Shown in pieces: positions 40,628-41,436 of a DNA stretch of 41,436 nucleotides (its first letter is position 1; the number at the start of each line of letters is the position of its first letter). The stretch is from Actinomycetota bacterium (GTDB lineage: Bacteria > Actinomycetota > Actinomycetes > S36-B12), in NCBI GenBank assembly GCA_009699465.1, contig WLOE01000004.1:1-41436 (forward strand), given 5' to 3'. The notes under the pieces were generated by a model, which was not told the origin of the DNA, did no database searches, and saw only the letters and a program-made list of their open reading frames with translations. The position numbers were made by a program, and so were the translations under genes.

Positions 40628-41436
40628 ATGAACCTTTGGTTTTGGGTATTGAAACCAGTTGCGATGAAACTGGTGTCGGCATTGTTCGGGGTTCGATGTT
40701 GCTTGCCGATGCGGTGGCCTCAAGCGTAGAAGAGCACGCAAGGTTTGGTGGTGTTGTTCCCGAAGTTGCATCGCGCGCGCATGTCGAAGCAATGATTCCC
40801 ACGATTGAGCTTGCCTGTAGTAATGCAGGAGTGGGTCTCAGAGATCTGGATGCAATCGCAGTTACTGGTGGCCCTGGATTAGCTGGTGCGCTACTGATTG
40901 GCACGGCGACTGCGAAAGCTTTGGCGAGTTCACTAGATATTCCGTTATACGCGGTCAATCACTTAGCCGGGCACGTTGTTGTGGATGAGTTAGAGCACGG
41001 CCCACTTCCGGAAACCGCGATTGGCATGCTTGTCTCAGGTGGACATTCATCGTTATTGCTTGTCCGTGATGATGCTGAAGATGTCACATCACTTGGCGCC
41101 ACAATTGATGATGCCGCGGGTGAAGCCTTCGACAAGATTGCCAGGATTCTTGGCCTACCTTTTCCTGGCGGTCCGTGGATCGATCGGTCGGCCAAGGATG
41201 GTGACCCCAATGCGATCGCTTTCCCCCGTGGGCTCACTGCAAGTAAGGATCTAATCGAGCACCAGTACGACTTTTCATTTAGCGGTCTAAAAACAGCGGT
41301 GGCTCGGTGGATTGCTCAACAACAAAAGTTGGGTAATGAGATATCCGTTCCCGATGTTGCTGCTTCTTTTCAAGAGGCAGTGGTCGACGTGTTAACCAAG
41401 AAGGCCATTGCAGCCTGCAAGGAATATGGAGTCGAG
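40624..41436 (+). CDS. tsaD: tRNA N6-adenosine threonylcarbamoyltransferase TsaD, truncated by right edge; absent from supplied ORF track
   Basis: Read directly: '[24 protein letters not shown]', '[21 protein letters not shown]', '[14 protein letters not shown]'; no stop before the window end. Confidence 0.97.
   Translation, partial: MNEPLVLGIETSCDETGVGIVRGSMLLADAVASSVEEHARFGGVVPEVASRAHVEAMIPTIELACSNAGVGLRDLDAIAVTGGPGLAGALLIGTATAKALASSLDIPLYAVNHLAGHVVVDELEHGPLPETAIGMLVSGGHSSLLLVRDDAEDVTSLGATIDDAAGEAFDKIARILGLPFPGGPWIDRSAKDGDPNAIAFPRGLTASKDLIEHQYDFSFSGLKTAVARWIAQQQKLGNEISVPDVAASFQEAVVDVLTKKAIAACKEYGVE

Overview
Actinobacterial chromosomal segment (inferred from gene order, L36/S14/S4 protein features and many GTG/TTG starts). 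Positions ~7.8-31.1 kb carry the ribosomal protein superoperon: str (rpsL-rpsG-fusA-tuf), S10 (rpsJ to rpsQ), spc (rplN to map), then infA-rpmJ-rpsM-rpsK-rpsD-rpoA-rplQ-truA and rplM-rpsI. These are followed by glmM, a DUF389 gene, glmS, nnr, alr, an alpha/beta hydrolase and tsaE-tsaB-rimI-tsaD, with tsaD cut by the right edge. No tRNA, rRNA, CRISPR array or transposon was recognised. The non-housekeeping part is the left ~7.3 kb. It holds a MinD/ParA-like ATPase (cut by the left edge), an MFS/Npt-like transporter with a duplicated N-terminal motif, a Cache-HAMP protein with no output domain, and a GNAT-like protein. Converging on these is an operon encoding an acetolactate-decarboxylase-like protein with a C-terminal winged helix, and an ABC-exporter-fold protein whose nucleotide-binding domain has lost its catalytic motifs and which carries a cNMP-binding domain plus a C-terminal winged-helix-like region. 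This is the best candidate for an undescribed protein system. The best RNA candidate is a ~150-nt, highly structured rpmJ-rpsM intergenic leader with GNRA hairpins, a closed multihelix junction and a competing long-range pairing. Other points of note are a natural Arg at S12 position 88, several strong untranslated-region hairpins, and gene overlaps. All calls are from reading the sequence; no searches or folding programs were run.
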